From positions 1-40,518 of the forward strand of contig JAQXTC010000046.1 of NCBI GenBank assembly GCA_029219285.1: a stretch of DNA of 40,518 nucleotides, in the 5' to 3' direction. This DNA is from Clostridiaceae bacterium (GTDB taxonomy: Bacteria > Bacillota > Clostridia > Clostridiales > Clostridiaceae). Positions 8,875-16,689 of the stretch are shown one piece after another. The notes under the pieces are model-generated. The model ran no database searches. It saw nothing but the letters and a program-made list of their open reading frames with translations, and was not told the DNA's origin. Made by a program: the position numbers and the translations under genes. Position 1 is the first letter of the stretch; each line of letters opens with the position of its first letter.

Positions 8875-8914
8875 ATTGGTATAGAATAAAGGTTATAGGA
8901 AGGAGTGCGGTTTT

Positions 8915-10161
8915 ATGGATAATAGTAATATTATTTTCCATATTGACGTTAATTCAGCCTATTTATCATGGACTGCAGTTAGTAATTTACAAAAGGGAGA
9001 AGAAATTGATTTAAGAAATATACCTTCTGTTATTGGAGGGGATGTAAATAGTAGGCACGGAATAGTACTTGCTAAGTCAATTCCAGCTAAGAAGTATAAA
9101 ATATCAACTGGCGAAACTTTGTATTCAGCACTACAGAAGTGTCCTGGTTTAATAATACAACCACCCAATTATAAGTTGTATATGCAATGCAGTAATGCAA
9201 TGGTAGAGCTTTTGAGAGAATATTCACCTAAGATACAGAGGTATTCAGTGGATGAATGCTTTTTAGATGCAACTCATATGAGAGAAAACTATTATGAAAA
9301 AGCTGTAGAAATCAAAAATAGAATAGAAAATGAACTGGGGTTTACAGTTAATATTGGGATATCTAGCAATAAACTTCTAGCTAAAATGGCTTCGGATTTT
9401 CAAAAACCTAATAAAATACACACTCTTTTTAAAGAAGAAATAAAGAAAAAAATGTGGCCATTACCTGTTGAAGATCTTTTTATGGCAGGAAGAGCTACTG
9501 TTAAGAAACTTCATAAGTTAAATATATATACAATAGGAGAACTTGCAAATTATGATTTGGATATTCTATTAAATATATTTAATAGTCATGGAAAGGTTAT
9601 TTATAATTATGCTAATGGAATTGATGAATCTACAGTTAGGGATCGAAATTATATTGAAATTAAGGGAATGGGTAATTCAACTACAATAGCATACGATGTT
9701 GATACTAAAGAGGAATCATACAAAATATTATTATCTTTAGTAGAAAATACAGCAGCGAGAGTTAGGGAAAATAAAAGTTTGTGTCAAGTTGTTTCAGTGA
9801 AGATTAAAAATAAAGATTTAATTAGTTATTCGCGTCAAAAAAAGATTGTAGTACCTACGGATTGTACAAAAGTAATATTTAATGAAGTAAAAAAATATTT
9901 AATGAACTATGGAAAGGGGAACCTATAAGGCAGTTTGGCATAAGATTATCTTCTTTAACAAGTAATGATTTCTATCAAGCATCTTTATTTGAAGAGGAAG
10001 ACATAGAGAGAAACAGAAATTTAGATAAAGCTATAGATACCATAAGAGAAAGATTTGGAGAGTATTCAGTAGTACGATCTACATTTATACATTCAGGGGT
10101 TAATCCATTAAGTGGAGGTAATGGTGAAGTGGACTATCCTTTTATGGGCAGTTTTTTATAG
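8915..10161 (+). pseudogene. Y-family translesion DNA polymerase (DinB/UmuC-like), interrupted by one frameshift
   Basis: Copies past damaged bases with low fidelity; normally induced in the SOS response. Residues 1-327 in frame 0 hold the catalytic core (FHIDVNSAYLSW, YSVDECFLDATH with the metal-binding Asp-Glu) and the start of the little-finger domain. Frame 0 then runs to a stop at 9926-9928. The rest of the little finger continues in the -1 frame from 9895 to the stop at 10159-10161 (KIFNELWKGEPIRQFGIRL and onward). Joined, the product is about 415 residues, a normal length. The break lies at the A7 run 9889-9895; one extra A restores the frame. The ATG at 8915 follows GGAAGGAG. It may be a sequence error, a real mutation, or a slippage site. 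Confidence 0.88.
9889..9895 (+). other. A7 frameshift site in the polymerase gene
   Basis: Codons GTA AAA AAA place A AAA AAA in the X XXY YYZ slippery arrangement. Adding one A, or a -1 ribosomal slip here, joins the two halves of the polymerase reading frame precisely. Confidence 0.8.
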
Positions 10162-10176
10162 GAGGAAAGAAAATAA

Positions 10177-10437
10177 ATGAGGGTAATAGCAAAGCCAATT
10201 GAAATGGTTGCATGGTTTGAGAATGAAGGTAGAATTAATCCGGTTAGATTTAGATTAGAAGATGAAAATGAAAAAAGAGTTATTAAGATTGACAAGGTAT
10301 TAAAAAGAGAAAAAGAAAAGCTTGCAGGAAACCCCAATATGGTGTTTACATGTACTAGCAATGTTGATGGTGTAGAAAAAATTTTTGAAGTTAAATACGA
10401 AATTAATACCTTTAAGTGGATTTTATTTAAAATGTAA
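10177..10437 (+). CDS. Small conserved-looking protein linked to the SOS polymerase
   Basis: An 86-residue, highly charged soluble protein that I do not recognise. It has no signal peptide, membrane helix or known motif; visible features are the N-terminal MRVIAKPIEMVAWF, a basic-acidic middle (DENEKRVIKIDKVLKREKEK) and a single Cys in VFTCTS. The ATG follows an AGGAGG that overlaps the polymerase stop, so the two are co-transcribed from the LexA-controlled promoter, and a terminator follows at once. The arrangement resembles the small partner genes beside Y-family polymerases in Bacillus (YolD type), but the sequence does not show the YolD pattern to my eye. An accessory role in translesion synthesis is inference. 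Confidence 0.75.
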   Translation: MRVIAKPIEMVAWFENEGRINPVRFRLEDENEKRVIKIDKVLKREKEKLAGNPNMVFTCTSNVDGVEKIFEVKYEINTFKWILFKM

Positions 10438-10486
10438 AAAGATAAAAACTCATCTATCATATCTAGGTGAGTTTTTATCTTTTTTT
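10436..10486. terminator. Bidirectional terminator between the SOS operon and the exporter pair
   Basis: A 21-bp stem (10436-10456 with 10464-10484, a few G-U or mismatched bases) with A5 at the left edge and T7 at the right, so it can work in both directions. The last bases of the minus-strand exporter gene lie inside it. Confidence 0.85.
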
Positions 10487-10909
10487 AGTATTATAAGTTT
10501 TAAATAATCTTGTTATAGTTGAAACGAATATTATACCTAAAGCAAGTGTACCAGCACTAGCTATAGTATTTATTGCTAAAGTTAATGAATCATTTATATT
10601 ACCAGTAATTACTTCATACATGGTATTATACATACCAGCTCCAGGTACTAAAGGAATTAAGCAACATATAACTATTATGGTAACAGGAGTTTTTAAAACT
10701 CGTGCCAATACTTCGGAATATATACTGAAAATTATTGAAGCTATAAACAATGAACCAATATCGCTAAAATTAAAATATAAGCACAAAGAATAAACAAACC
10801 ATCCTAAGCCACCACCTAGTGAGGCAAAGATAAGTTTTTTACCTTTGATATTAAAAATTACACCAAAACAAAAGGAGGCAATAGTAGAAGCAATAGTGTT
10901 TAAAATCAT
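10475..10909 (-). CDS. ThrE-type exporter, small subunit (ThrE_2/DUF3815, YjjB-like)
   Basis: A 144-residue integral membrane protein with about four to five hydrophobic segments, including GSLFIASIIFSIYSEVLAR, the CCLIPLVPGAGMYN motif and a final GTLALGIIFVSTI helix. The Pro-Gly-Ala-Gly segment is typical of the C-terminal half of threonine/serine exporters of the ThrE family. Here the two halves are separate genes, as in E. coli yjjP/yjjB. The start lies one base after the stop of the larger subunit; its AGGAGG is inside the end of that gene. Substrate could be threonine, serine or a dicarboxylate such as succinate; sequence does not decide. Confidence 0.87.
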   Translation of the reverse strand: MILNTIASTIASFCFGVIFNIKGKKLIFASLGGGLGWFVYSLCLYFNFSDIGSLFIASIIFSIYSEVLARVLKTPVTIIVICCLIPLVPGAGMYNTMYEVITGNINDSLTLAINTIASAGTLALGIIFVSTITRLFKTYNTKKR

Positions 10910-10910
10910 T

Positions 10911-11684
10911 TTATATAGTACCTCCTAATGAGTTAATCCATATGCTAAGAATAGCACCTGTACCAACAGCAATTGATATAGCAACTAAAAAAGCTTCGGC
11001 AGCCTTAGTTATTCCTGCTAAATAATCACCAGCTATAGTATCTCTAACGGCATTGGTAATTGCAAGACCAGGTACTAAAAGCATTATGGAGCCTATTATA
11101 GTTTTGTCTATATGGCTGGCAATGCCTAAGTTGTAAAGAAGTATAGCTAATAAAGCGGCTACACTACCACCCAGAGAATTTATAAAAAACTCATTTATTG
11201 ACATTCTTTCGAATTTAATAGCCATTAGTTTTATTACAATACCGATTATCATACAAGAGAATAAATCTTTTAAGTTTCCGCCAAATAATAGTGAGCAACT
11301 TCCTGCCCCTAATGACGAACATAATAATGTAACCCAAAAAGAATATCTTGGTTCACTATCAATTTCTGTTAATTTTTTATATATTAAATCAACATCTGCA
11401 TCTATGGTTTTATTTTGCAAACATCTTGATAAATCGTTAATTTTATGTATTTTATTTAAATCTACGCCTCTAGAAGTTACACGTTTTACTAAGGAAGAGG
11501 TAGAATCACCATTTGAAATTGATACTATTATTCCGGTAGGAGTTACAAAACTATCGGTTATTTCCATACCTAGAGAAGTACAAATTCTACATATTGTCTC
11601 TTCGACTCTATAGGTTTCAGCACCACTTTGTAATAATATTTTTCCTGCGTAGGTGGCTACTTTTAAAACTTTATTTATGTTCAT
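10911..11684 (-). CDS. ThrE-type exporter, large subunit (DUF1212, YjjP-like)
   Basis: A 257-residue protein. The N-terminal 115 residues are soluble with the family pattern GAETYRVEETI and TPTGIIVSI; the rest forms about five membrane helices, with the LLVPGLAITNAVRD motif near residue 200. In single-chain ThrE exporters this part is fused to the domain encoded by the next gene; the two proteins presumably form one complex in the cytoplasmic membrane. The start ATG follows AGGAG. An extended -10 promoter lies upstream at 11717-11725. Confidence 0.9.
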   Translation of the reverse strand: MNINKVLKVATYAGKILLQSGAETYRVEETICRICTSLGMEITDSFVTPTGIIVSISNGDSTSSLVKRVTSRGVDLNKIHKINDLSRCLQNKTIDADVDLIYKKLTEIDSEPRYSFWVTLLCSSLGAGSCSLLFGGNLKDLFSCMIIGIVIKLMAIKFERMSINEFFINSLGGSVAALLAILLYNLGIASHIDKTIIGSIMLLVPGLAITNAVRDTIAGDYLAGITKAAEAFLVAISIAVGTGAILSIWINSLGGTI

Positions 11685-11716
11685 AAAAAGTCTCCTATCA
11701 ACATTAAATTACTACA

Positions 11717-11725
11717 ATTATATCA
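11717..11725 (-). promoter_or_regulatory. Extended -10 promoter for the exporter pair
   Basis: On the minus strand TGATATAAT (TG-N-TATAAT) is a good extended -10 element about 35 bases before the exporter start. No convincing -35 box accompanies it. Confidence 0.5.
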
Positions 11726-11825
11726 TATTGACCTAAAATATTATATGTAATTATTACCTAATAATAAAAGTAAAAAGAAAAATTAAGAAAATAAAGTTTA
11801 AATTAAATATATTTCACTAATTTAG

Positions 11826-11854
11826 TTGATAAAGTATGAAATAAAATTTATAAT
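11826..11854 (+). promoter_or_regulatory. Promoter of glyA
   Basis: TTGATA at 11826-11831 and TATAAT at 11849-11854 are separated by 17 bases, about 33 bases before the chosen start codon. No riboswitch-like structure is apparent in the short leader. Confidence 0.75.
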
Positions 11855-11887
11855 TTAGTAATAATAGAAAAAATTGGGGTGATAAGT

Positions 11888-13123
11888 TTGAATTTTGAAA
11901 ATGTATCAAAAGTAGATGAAGAAGTTTATTCATTAATTAACAAAGAATTGAAAAGACAACAAAAAGGGATTGAATTAATAGCATCCGAAAATATTGCTAG
12001 TAAAGCAGTTATGGAAGCTATGGGATCCTATTTAACAAATAAATATGCTGAAGGATATCCAGGTAAAAGATATTATGGTGGTTGTTATGTAGTTGATGAA
12101 GTTGAAGAAATAGCTAGGGAAAGAGCAAAGAAGTTATTTGGAGCAGAACATGCTAATGTTCAACCTCATTCAGGTTCACAAGCTAATATGGCAGTTTATT
12201 TTACTATACTTAATCCAGGAGATACAGTTCTTGGTATGGATTTAAGCAATGGAGGGCATTTAACTCATGGTTCTCCAGTAAATTTCTCAGGAAAGTTATT
12301 TAACTTTATTCCTTACGGTCTTAATAAAGAAACTGAAGAAATAGATTATGAAGAAGTAAGAAAATTGGCTAGAGAGCATAAGCCTAAGTTAATAGTTGCA
12401 GGAGCTAGTGCTTATCCAAGAATAATTGACTTTAAGAAATTTAGAGAAATAGCAGATGAAGTAGGAGCTTATTTTATGGTAGATATGGCTCATATAGCAG
12501 GACTTGTAGCCGCAGGTTTTCATCCATCACCAGTTCCATATGCTGATTTTGTTACAACAACAACTCATAAGACTTTAAGAGGTCCTAGAGGTGGATTAAT
12601 TTTATGTAAAGAAAAGTTTGCTAAGGATTTAGATAAAAATATATTCCCAGGTATGCAAGGTGGTCCACTAATGCATATTATTGCCGCCAAAGCTGTATGT
12701 TTAAAAGAAGCATTAGACCCAAGCTTTAAAGTTTATGTTGAACAATTAGTTAAAAACTGTAAGGTATTAGGTGATGAATTAGTTAAAAGAGGATTTAAAT
12801 TAGTATCTGGCGGAACAGATAATCATTTAATTCTTGTTGATTTAACTAACAAAGACATAACAGGAAAAGATGCTGAAAAATTATTAGATTCAGTTGGAGT
12901 AACTTTAAATAAAAATACAGTTCCAAATGAAACTAGAAGCCCATTTGTTACTTCAGGAGTAAGAATAGGAACAGCAGCAGTTACTACAAGAGGGTTTAAA
13001 GAAGAAGACATGGTAAAGGTTGCAGAAATAATTGATGAAGCAATTAAAAATAAAGATGGAGATTTATCAAAGGTAAAAGCAGATGTTGAAGCTTTATGTG
13101 CTAAGCATCCATTATATGAATAA
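11888..13123 (+). CDS. glyA: Serine hydroxymethyltransferase
   Basis: PLP enzyme that interconverts serine and glycine while loading one-carbon units onto tetrahydrofolate. The product is 411 residues; the PLP lysine is in [14 protein letters not shown], with further family motifs [10 protein letters not shown] and [17 protein letters not shown] at 11879 would give three more residues but has no Shine-Dalgarno; the TTG at 11888 lies seven bases after GGGGTGA, so TTG is chosen. Monocistronic with its own promoter and terminator. The folC gene at the end of the window serves the same folate pool. Confidence 0.96.
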   Translation: MNFENVSKVDEEVYSLINKELKRQQKGIELIASENIASKAVMEAMGSYLTNKYAEGYPGKRYYGGCYVVDEVEEIARERAKKLFGAEHANVQPHSGSQANMAVYFTILNPGDTVLGMDLSNGGHLTHGSPVNFSGKLFNFIPYGLNKETEEIDYEEVRKLAREHKPKLIVAGASAYPRIIDFKKFREIADEVGAYFMVDMAHIAGLVAAGFHPSPVPYADFVTTTTHKTLRGPRGGLILCKEKFAKDLDKNIFPGMQGGPLMHIIAAKAVCLKEALDPSFKVYVEQLVKNCKVLGDELVKRGFKLVSGGTDNHLILVDLTNKDITGKDAEKLLDSVGVTLNKNTVPNETRSPFVTSGVRIGTAAVTTRGFKEEDMVKVAEIIDEAIKNKDGDLSKVKADVEALCAKHPLYE

Positions 13124-13128
13124 AAATA

Positions 13129-13175
13129 AAAAAGGAGTATTACTTTAGTCAGTAGCTAAAGTAATACTCCTTTTT
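13129..13175. terminator. Bidirectional terminator between glyA and the metallo-beta-lactamase-fold gene
   Basis: A perfect 20-bp stem (13129-13148 with 13156-13175) around a seven-base loop, with A5 and T5 at the ends, so it can serve both convergent genes. Confidence 0.92.
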
Positions 13176-13177
13176 AT

Positions 13178-13816
13178 CTATACGGAAACCTTTACGGAGG
13201 TTATAGGTTTGCCAAAACTAGGATAAACTAGTTCGATATTTAATGAAGTTAATTTTTGTATGCTTTTTCTAAGCATATCAATATCCTCTGCAATCAATGA
13301 TTCTGTAGGATATAGAATATTCATAAATATGTCGCCAGCTATTAGTTGATTACCATTTAGTAAAATTCCAATAGAACCTTTTGTGTGACCTGGAATATGA
13401 AGTATAGTAGCATCTATACCAAATTCATCAAGGGTTTGCCCGTCTTTAAGAAATATATCAGGTTCAAAATCCTCTATAGTAGACTTTTTAAAGTTTCTAA
13501 GTGATATAAATTTAAATAAATTACCTAATAAAGAATTAGGATATATAGTATTAATAGTATTATTTTTTGAAAGTTTATAATCTGCGTGATGCATTGCTAT
13601 TTTTGCATTAAAATGTTTAGCTAAAAATGCAGTATTTCCTATATTATCAACATGACCATGAGTTAAAATTATTAATTTTATATTATAATTGCTTAGTCTT
13701 TTAAGAAGATATTGTCTATATTTTTCCTTAGCAGTATCTATTAAAATAGCAAAATCACCGCAATCAACTAAATAACAATTAACATTGCTACAGGGGATAG
13801 TTATTATTTTGTACAT
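13178..13816 (-). CDS. Metallo-beta-lactamase-fold hydrolase with incomplete metal site 2
   Basis: A 212-residue protein of the glyoxalase-II/metallo-beta-lactamase type. The metal motif reads THGHVDN (H53, H55, D57, N58) instead of HxHxDH, followed by PGHTKG (H144), AGD (D162) and YPSFG (F201) where a final His is usual. The site 1 ligands H53, H55, H144 and D162 are therefore present, while two of the site 2 ligands are replaced (N58, F201). It could be a one-metal enzyme or have changed function. Single gene between glyA (convergent) and a divergent phosphoesterase operon. Substrate unknown. Confidence 0.88.
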   Translation of the reverse strand: MYKIITIPCSNVNCYLVDCGDFAILIDTAKEKYRQYLLKRLSNYNIKLIILTHGHVDNIGNTAFLAKHFNAKIAMHHADYKLSKNNTINTIYPNSLLGNLFKFISLRNFKKSTIEDFEPDIFLKDGQTLDEFGIDATILHIPGHTKGSIGILLNGNQLIAGDIFMNILYPTESLIAEDIDMLRKSIQKLTSLNIELVYPSFGKPITSVKVSV

Positions 13817-13944
13817 ATGATTTCCACCGCCTAAAAATGATTTGAATTTAGTATAGCATAAACAAGAAAAAATTACAATAAATGTAATAAAAAGGAAAAG
13901 AAAAATATAATTTTAATAATAGAATAATTTAGGCTGGAGAATAT

Positions 13945-14850
13945 ATGTATAAAGATTTGATGAAGGTGTTTGAAAAAAGTAAAAGAGTTAGTATAAATTC
14001 TAAATCTAAAATTGTAATTATAAGTGATATTCATAGAGGTGATGGTAGCTATTCAGATTCACTAGTTAGTAATAAAAATATATATAAAGCTGCCTTAAAT
14101 TATTATTTTAAGGAAGGCTATGTATTAATTGAAGCAGGAGATGGAGATGAACTTTGGAAAAACAAAAATTGTATGGATATTGCTTATAATTATAAGGATG
14201 TGTTTAGAATACTCAATAGATTTAATAAGGCCAATAGATTATACTTATTGTATGGAAATCATGATAATGTTAAAGTGAATAAAGAATACTTTAAAAAGCA
14301 GAAAAAGAAATTTAGTAAAATAGATATAGGGTTTGGATCTGATTTTCTCTATTTAATAGATAATATAGAGTTTAGTGAAGGTTTAGTATTAAAATATGAA
14401 GAGGTCAATAAAGAAATTTTTATAACACATGGGCATCAGGTAGATTTATTTAATTATGAATTAAAATTTTTAAGTAAATTTCTTGTAAGACATATATGGA
14501 GACATTTAGAAGGAATTGCAGGATTTAAGGCACCAATAAGTCCAGCTAATAATTATAAACGTGGTGGTATAATTGATAATGAATTAGATGAATGGGCAAG
14601 AGAAAACAAAAAAATGATTATATGTGGACACACTCATCTAAGTAGATTTCCCCAGGTATCAGAGGGAACTTATTTTAATGATGGATGTTGTGTATTACCA
14701 TATTCAATAAGTTGTATAGAAATAAGCAGAGGACTCATTATATTGGTAAAATGGACTATTGAATCTAGGGAAGATCGAAGTCTTTATATAATGAAACAAA
14801 TAATAGGAGGTCCAGAAAAGTTAGAAAATTATTTAAAATATGTAGATTAG
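13945..14850 (+). CDS. Calcineurin-like metallophosphoesterase
   Basis: A 301-residue cytoplasmic phosphoesterase. The five signature blocks are all visible: ISDIHRGD (near residue 26), EAGDGDELW, LYGNHDN, ITHGHQ and CGHTH, giving the two-metal site. The family includes nucleotide, phospholipid and nucleic-acid phosphatases, and the sequence does not tell which. There is no signal peptide. It is the first gene of a tight three-gene operon with the M19 dipeptidase (23-base gap) and the YmfI-like reductase (11-base gap). The ATG follows CTGGAGAA. Confidence 0.88.
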   Translation: MYKDLMKVFEKSKRVSINSKSKIVIISDIHRGDGSYSDSLVSNKNIYKAALNYYFKEGYVLIEAGDGDELWKNKNCMDIAYNYKDVFRILNRFNKANRLYLLYGNHDNVKVNKEYFKKQKKKFSKIDIGFGSDFLYLIDNIEFSEGLVLKYEEVNKEIFITHGHQVDLFNYELKFLSKFLVRHIWRHLEGIAGFKAPISPANNYKRGGIIDNELDEWARENKKMIICGHTHLSRFPQVSEGTYFNDGCCVLPYSISCIEISRGLIILVKWTIESREDRSLYIMKQIIGGPEKLENYLKYVD

Positions 14851-14873
14851 TTTATTTTTAGAAAGGTGTTAAT

Positions 14874-15809
14874 ATGAAATATATAGATTTACATTGTGAT
14901 ACAGCAGGAAGAATTTTATATGAAAATGGAAAATTAGAAAAGAATGATTTTAAAGTAGATATAGAAAAGTTAAGGAAAGGAAATGCATTAGCGCAAGTAT
15001 TTGCATTTTTTATAGATGTGGGAATAGTTGATGCACCTTTTTTAGAATTTGAAGTAATGTATAAAAACTTTATGAATGAAATAAAGAAAAACTCAGATTC
15101 AATTCAGCTTGTTAGAAATTTAGAAGAATTAAACAAAGCAGAAGCGGAAGGAAAGATTGGTGCTTTTTTATCCATTGAAGAAGGGGCAGTATTAGAAGGG
15201 AATATTGATAATTTACAAAAGGTTTATGATAAAGGAGTGCGATTAATAACTCTTACATGGAATTATAAGAATAAACTGGGCTATCCAAATTATAAGTATT
15301 TATATAAAGATAAAGGACTTACGGATTTAGGGATTGAAATGTTGGGACTAATGGAGGAATTAGGTATTATACCTGATGCTTCGCACTTGTCAGATGGAGG
15401 ATTTTATGATTTAGTTAAGATATGTAAGAAACCATTTGTAGCTAGTCATTCTAATAGTAGAGAAATCACTAATCATACAAGGAATTTAACAGATGATATG
15501 ATAAAATGCTTAGCCAATAAAGGTGGAGTAATGGGAATTAATTTTTGCTCTAAATTTATTGGTAAAAATAGAGTATCATTAATAGAAGATATGGTAAGAC
15601 ATATAAAACATATTAAAAACGTAGGTGGAATTGAAGTTATCTCTATAGGAAGTGATTTTGATGGTATAGATAATGAAGTTGAAATCAAAGATACTTCTCA
15701 AATGGGTAAACTAGCATTAGCACTTAATAATGAAGGTTTTACTGATGATGAAATAGAGAAAATATATTATAAAAATATATCTAGAGTTATGATGGAAATT
15801 TTAAAATAA
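14874..15809 (+). CDS. Membrane-dipeptidase family (M19) peptidase
   Basis: A 311-residue zinc dipeptidase of the renal dipeptidase family. Metal-binding motifs are DLHCDT (His, Asp, near residue 4), SIEEG (bridging Glu), DASHLS and VASHSNSR, and GSDFDGID is near the C-terminus. No signal peptide or membrane helix is seen, so despite the family name it is probably cytoplasmic. Members cleave dipeptides, including those with D-residues, which would suit peptide or peptidoglycan recycling. Second gene of the operon; AAAGGTG precedes the ATG. Confidence 0.92.
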   Translation: MKYIDLHCDTAGRILYENGKLEKNDFKVDIEKLRKGNALAQVFAFFIDVGIVDAPFLEFEVMYKNFMNEIKKNSDSIQLVRNLEELNKAEAEGKIGAFLSIEEGAVLEGNIDNLQKVYDKGVRLITLTWNYKNKLGYPNYKYLYKDKGLTDLGIEMLGLMEELGIIPDASHLSDGGFYDLVKICKKPFVASHSNSREITNHTRNLTDDMIKCLANKGGVMGINFCSKFIGKNRVSLIEDMVRHIKHIKNVGGIEVISIGSDFDGIDNEVEIKDTSQMGKLALALNNEGFTDDEIEKIYYKNISRVMMEILK

Positions 15810-15820
15810 GAAGGGAAAAA

Positions 15821-16561
15821 ATGAAGAGATTATTAGGAAAAGTAGCAATAATAACAGGGTCTTCAAGAGGGATTGGAAAGGCAATAGCATTAGAGTTTGC
15901 TAAAGAAGGAGCTTCTATAGTTATTAATTATTCAAAAGATATAGAAGGAGCAGAAAAGACTTTAAAAGAATTAAAAGAAATAGGTGTATCTGCAATTGCT
16001 ATAAAAAAAGATGTTTCTACTTTTGAATCAGCAGAAGAGATAGTTAATGAAACCATTGCTCATTTTGGAAAGGTAGATATCTTAGTGAATAATGCAGCTG
16101 TAAGTACTATTGGATTATTTATGGATGCTTCAAAAGAAGAAATTAATAAAATTATGTGTACAAATTTATACGGTCCTTTATATTTAAGTAGAAATGTCAT
16201 TAGACATATGATTGGAAGAGGTGGTGTTATTTTAAATATATCTTCCATGTGGGGAGAAGTTGGGGCATCTTGTGAAGTTTTATATTCCACATCAAAAGGT
16301 GGAATAAATTTATTTACTAAAGCATTAGCTAAGGAAATGGCACCATCTAATATAAGGGTAAATGCAATAGCTCCAGGAGTAATAGATACTAAGATGAATT
16401 CATTTTTAAGTGAAGAAGATAAGAAGGCATTAGAAGAAGAGATTCCTATGGAACGTTTTGGACTTCCATCAGAGATAGGAAAAACTGCTGTATTTTTATG
16501 TAGCGATGAATCAAGTTATATTACGGGGCAAGTGTTAAGAGTTGATGGGGGAATGATTTAA
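15821..16561 (+). CDS. ymfI: Short-chain dehydrogenase, probably YmfI-like EF-P 5-aminopentanone reductase
   Basis: A 246-residue SDR with the NAD(P) motif ITGSSRGIG, structural NNAA, and the catalytic Ser, Tyr and Lys in ISSMWG and YSTSKGG. The segment GEVGASCEVLYSTSKGG and the end SSYITGQVLRVDGG closely resemble B. subtilis YmfI, which reduces the 5-aminopentanone on translation factor EF-P to 5-aminopentanol. A FabG-type ketoacyl reductase is the main alternative; no fatty-acid genes lie nearby. The gene ends the operon with the phosphoesterase and dipeptidase. EF-P itself is not in this window, so the YmfI assignment rests on sequence memory. Confidence 0.8.
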   Translation: MKRLLGKVAIITGSSRGIGKAIALEFAKEGASIVINYSKDIEGAEKTLKELKEIGVSAIAIKKDVSTFESAEEIVNETIAHFGKVDILVNNAAVSTIGLFMDASKEEINKIMCTNLYGPLYLSRNVIRHMIGRGGVILNISSMWGEVGASCEVLYSTSKGGINLFTKALAKEMAPSNIRVNAIAPGVIDTKMNSFLSEEDKKALEEEIPMERFGLPSEIGKTAVFLCSDESSYITGQVLRVDGGMI

Positions 16562-16623
16562 ATTAAGAATTAATAGCTAATTATTAAGAGTTAAGGACAA
16601 AACTCTTTCAGAACTTTGAAAAT

Positions 16624-16661
16624 AAAAGCGGGAATTGCCAAAAAACAATTCCTGCTTTTTT
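16624..16661. terminator. Bidirectional terminator between the reductase and the histidine kinase gene
   Basis: AAAAGCGGGAATTG at 16624-16637 pairs with the segment from 16646 (one G-U), followed by T6. The A-run on the left makes it usable for the convergent kinase gene as well. Confidence 0.85.
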
Positions 16662-16689
16662 AGTAGAAAGTAGTAAAAAAGAGTTTTTA

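Noticed and set aside
9889-10161. Programmed -1 frameshifting as the settled explanation of the split polymerase
   Set aside because: The slippery site fits, but no stimulator hairpin was seen and another A7 run in this window has an opposite frame error, so sequence or slippage error is at least as likely.
10134-10460. A 108-codon minus-strand frame opposite the small SOS-linked gene
   Set aside because: It is a shadow of the plus-strand gene, which has a strong ribosome site, and it runs into the bidirectional terminator.
11690-11887. A riboswitch upstream of glyA
   Set aside because: The region is A/T-rich without paired helices or a terminator; the promoter is only about 33 bases before the start, leaving no room for one.
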